Shown here: piece by piece, positions 6,060-7,107 of the stretch | Numbering within the stretch: the stretch's first letter is position 1 | How the letters are laid out: each line of letters begins with the position of its first letter | Assembly (NCBI GenBank): GCA_017989775.1 | Contig: JAGNPF010000012.1 | Coordinates: 1-7,107 of the forward strand | Source of the DNA: Flavobacterium sp. | Lineage (GTDB): Bacteria > Bacteroidota > Bacteroidia > Flavobacteriales > Flavobacteriaceae | Direction of reading: 5' to 3' | DNA: 7,107 nucleotides | Made by a program: the position numbers and the translations under genes | Notes under the pieces: model-generated | Database searches by the model: none | What the model saw: the letters and a program-made list of their open reading frames with translations, nothing else | Told to the model about the DNA's origin: nothing

Positions 6060-6893
6060 ATGAATACAACTAAATTGAAAATTGCAGCCCTTTTGGTAGT
6101 CGTGATGACTATTGGTTTTTCGTTTACCACTGTAAACAAAATAACGATCAAAGGTTCGGATACCATGGTGATTTTGTCACAACAATGGGCTGAAGCCTAC
6201 ATGAAAAAACACCCAGGAACTACCATTCAGGTTACTGGTGGTGGATCAGGAGTTGGGCTTGCGGCTTTAATCAATGGTTCTACGGATATAGCCAATTCAA
6301 GTCGTCCAATCAAGCCATCAGAGTTGGGAAAAATCAAGGCGAAATACAAAAAAAATGGTATTGAAATCGCTTGTGCCAAAGACGGTTTGTCTGTTTTCTT
6401 GAACAAAGGAAACACGGTTTCGGAATTGACGGTTCAACAAATTGGGGATATTTTCTCGGGTAAAATTACCAACTGGAAACAAGTGGGTGGAGCCGATGCC
6501 AAAATCCAATTGTACGGAAGAGAAAGCAGCTCGGGAACTTTTGAATTCTTCAAAGAGCACGTGGTAAAAGGTGATTTTTCGCCAGCTTGTCAAACCTTGC
6601 CTGGTACTGCAGCCATTGTAAATGCAGTGAAAAAAGACAAATACAGCATTGGTTACGGTGGTGCCGCTTATGCTGAAGGAGTTAAAGATTGCAAAGTAAA
6701 GAAAGACGCCAAAAGCAAAGGTGTTTTGCCAACGGAAGCAACCATTAAAAACAAAACCTACCCAATTTCAAGATACTTGTACATGTATTTGAAATCAAAA
6801 CCAACTGGCGAAACAAAAGCGTTTATTGATTGGATTTTGAGTTCAGAGGGTCAAAAAATGATTGCTACAGTAGGATATTTTCCAGTAAAATAA
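6060..6893 (+). CDS. pstS: PstS-like periplasmic phosphate-binding protein
   Basis: From the ATG at 6060 this is a 277-residue periplasmic substrate-binding protein. A hydrophobic N-terminus (7-22) serves as Sec signal and no lipobox cysteine is visible, so it is probably soluble. Phosphate-binding signatures of the PstS family are present: KGSDTM (31-36), TGGGSGVG (59-66), D76 in STDIANSSRP, and GRESSSGTF (153-161). Late motifs TLPGTAAIVNAV and IGYGG also fit. It captures inorganic phosphate and delivers it to PstCA. Three cysteines (C105, C177, C211) remain in the mature chain; a C177-C211 disulfide is possible. A longer reading starting at TTG 6018 would place the start inside the Pho box and upstream of the expected transcription start, so ATG 6060 is preferred. 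It sits in front of pstC, with a hairpin between. Confidence 0.94.
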   Translation: MNTTKLKIAALLVVVMTIGFSFTTVNKITIKGSDTMVILSQQWAEAYMKKHPGTTIQVTGGGSGVGLAALINGSTDIANSSRPIKPSELGKIKAKYKKNGIEIACAKDGLSVFLNKGNTVSELTVQQIGDIFSGKITNWKQVGGADAKIQLYGRESSSGTFEFFKEHVVKGDFSPACQTLPGTAAIVNAVKKDKYSIGYGGAAYAEGVKDCKVKKDAKSKGVLPTEATIKNKTYPISRYLYMYLKSKPTGETKAFIDWILSSEGQKMIATVGYFPVK

Positions 6894-6901
6894 TTAAGTG
6901 T

Positions 6902-6936
6902 AAAAAATCCCTCTCTTTCTTCAGGGAGGGTTTTTT
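6902..6936 (+). terminator. Terminator-like hairpin between pstS and pstC
   Basis: CCCTCTC (6909-6915) pairs with GGGAGGG (6924-6930), giving seven pairs with one G.T around an 8-base loop, flanked by six A upstream and six T downstream (6931-6936). It ends 28 bp before the pstC start. Inside a pst operon this would let only part of the transcripts continue, giving more binding protein than permease; it could also protect the pstS mRNA 3' end. Confidence 0.8.
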
Positions 6937-6964
6937 ATAACATACGAATTCTTAAATCCATTAA

Positions 6965-7107
6965 ATGAATTCTCCACTTACAAACAAACAAACGTTCACC
7001 AAAGAGAGTTTGAAAAAACAATTCAGGCTTTCCGAGTTTCTGGCCGAGAAAGTCATTTCTTCGGTAGCCTTTCTGTCGATAGCCATTATTTTCCTGATAT
7101 TTATTTT
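6965..7107 (+). CDS. pstC: PstC-like phosphate ABC transporter permease (N-terminal fragment, continues beyond window)
   Basis: Only the first 47 codons are visible, running off the right edge. The ATG at 6965 follows the pstS stop by 71 bp. The protein starts with a polar cytoplasmic tail (about 1-29), including RLSEFLAEKVISSVAFLSIA, where a R-L-x-E-x-x-x-E pattern leads into a first transmembrane helix from about residue 30. This matches how PstC permeases begin. With PstA and PstB it would form the inner-membrane phosphate channel fed by PstS. The assignment relies on position after pstS plus this short match; the rest of the gene is not visible. No separate promoter with TAnnTTTG was seen in the gap, so it probably depends on read-through past the hairpin. 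Confidence 0.8.
   Translation, partial: MNSPLTNKQTFTKESLKKQFRLSEFLAEKVISSVAFLSIAIIFLIFI

Noticed and set aside
1..7107. CRISPR, tRNA, rRNA, insertion sequence or defence system
   Set aside because: No repeat-spacer arrays, RNA-gene folds, transposase motifs or toxin-antitoxin pairs were seen. All coding capacity is explained by the receptor and the phosphate genes.

Overview
The window looks like part of a Bacteroidota chromosome, most likely a Flavobacterium-type member of the Flavobacteriia. This is inferred from moderate-to-low GC, A-rich leaders without Shine-Dalgarno sequences, TAnnTTTG-type -7 promoter elements, a TonB-dependent receptor with an N-terminal carboxypeptidase-regulatory-like domain, and the style of the porin and PstS proteins. 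No sequence search was possible, so the genus is a guess.

Layout. Positions 1-2168 on the minus strand carry a TonB-dependent outer-membrane receptor whose C-terminal end lies beyond the left edge. A 226-bp divergent intergenic region separates it from a two-component system on the plus strand: a PhoB-like response regulator (2395-3078) and a PhoR-like histidine kinase (3218-4300). Between these two is a striking 62-bp near-continuous palindrome. Next come an OprO/OprP-type porin (4471-5814) with a strong terminator, a periplasmic phosphate-binding protein PstS (6060-6893, starting 14 codons downstream of the longest possible start), a terminator-like hairpin, and the first 47 codons of PstC (6965 to the right edge). 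There are no tRNA, rRNA, CRISPR or insertion-sequence signatures, and no gene-free stretch exceeds 300 bp.

How it works together. This reads as a phosphate-starvation (Pho) locus. PhoR and PhoB would sense and respond to phosphate limitation, the porin and possibly the TonB receptor would bring phosphate or phosphorylated compounds across the outer membrane, and PstS with PstC would carry phosphate across the inner membrane. The best regulatory evidence is a shared promoter layout. Upstream of the porin and pstS there is a direct repeat TTAACAT-N4-TTAACnn with an 11-bp period, then exactly 12 bp, then TTTG, with the ATG 29 bp after the start of TTTG in both. A degenerate copy with identical internal spacing lies upstream of the TonB receptor, which suggests it belongs to the same regulon. 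phoR seems to have its own promoter (TAAATTTG) without this box.

Main points for a second look: the candidate Flavobacterial Pho box and its fixed spacing, the degenerate copy at the TonB receptor, the long hairpin between phoB and phoR, the GC shift inside the TonB receptor gene between plug and barrel, and the hairpin separating pstS from pstC.
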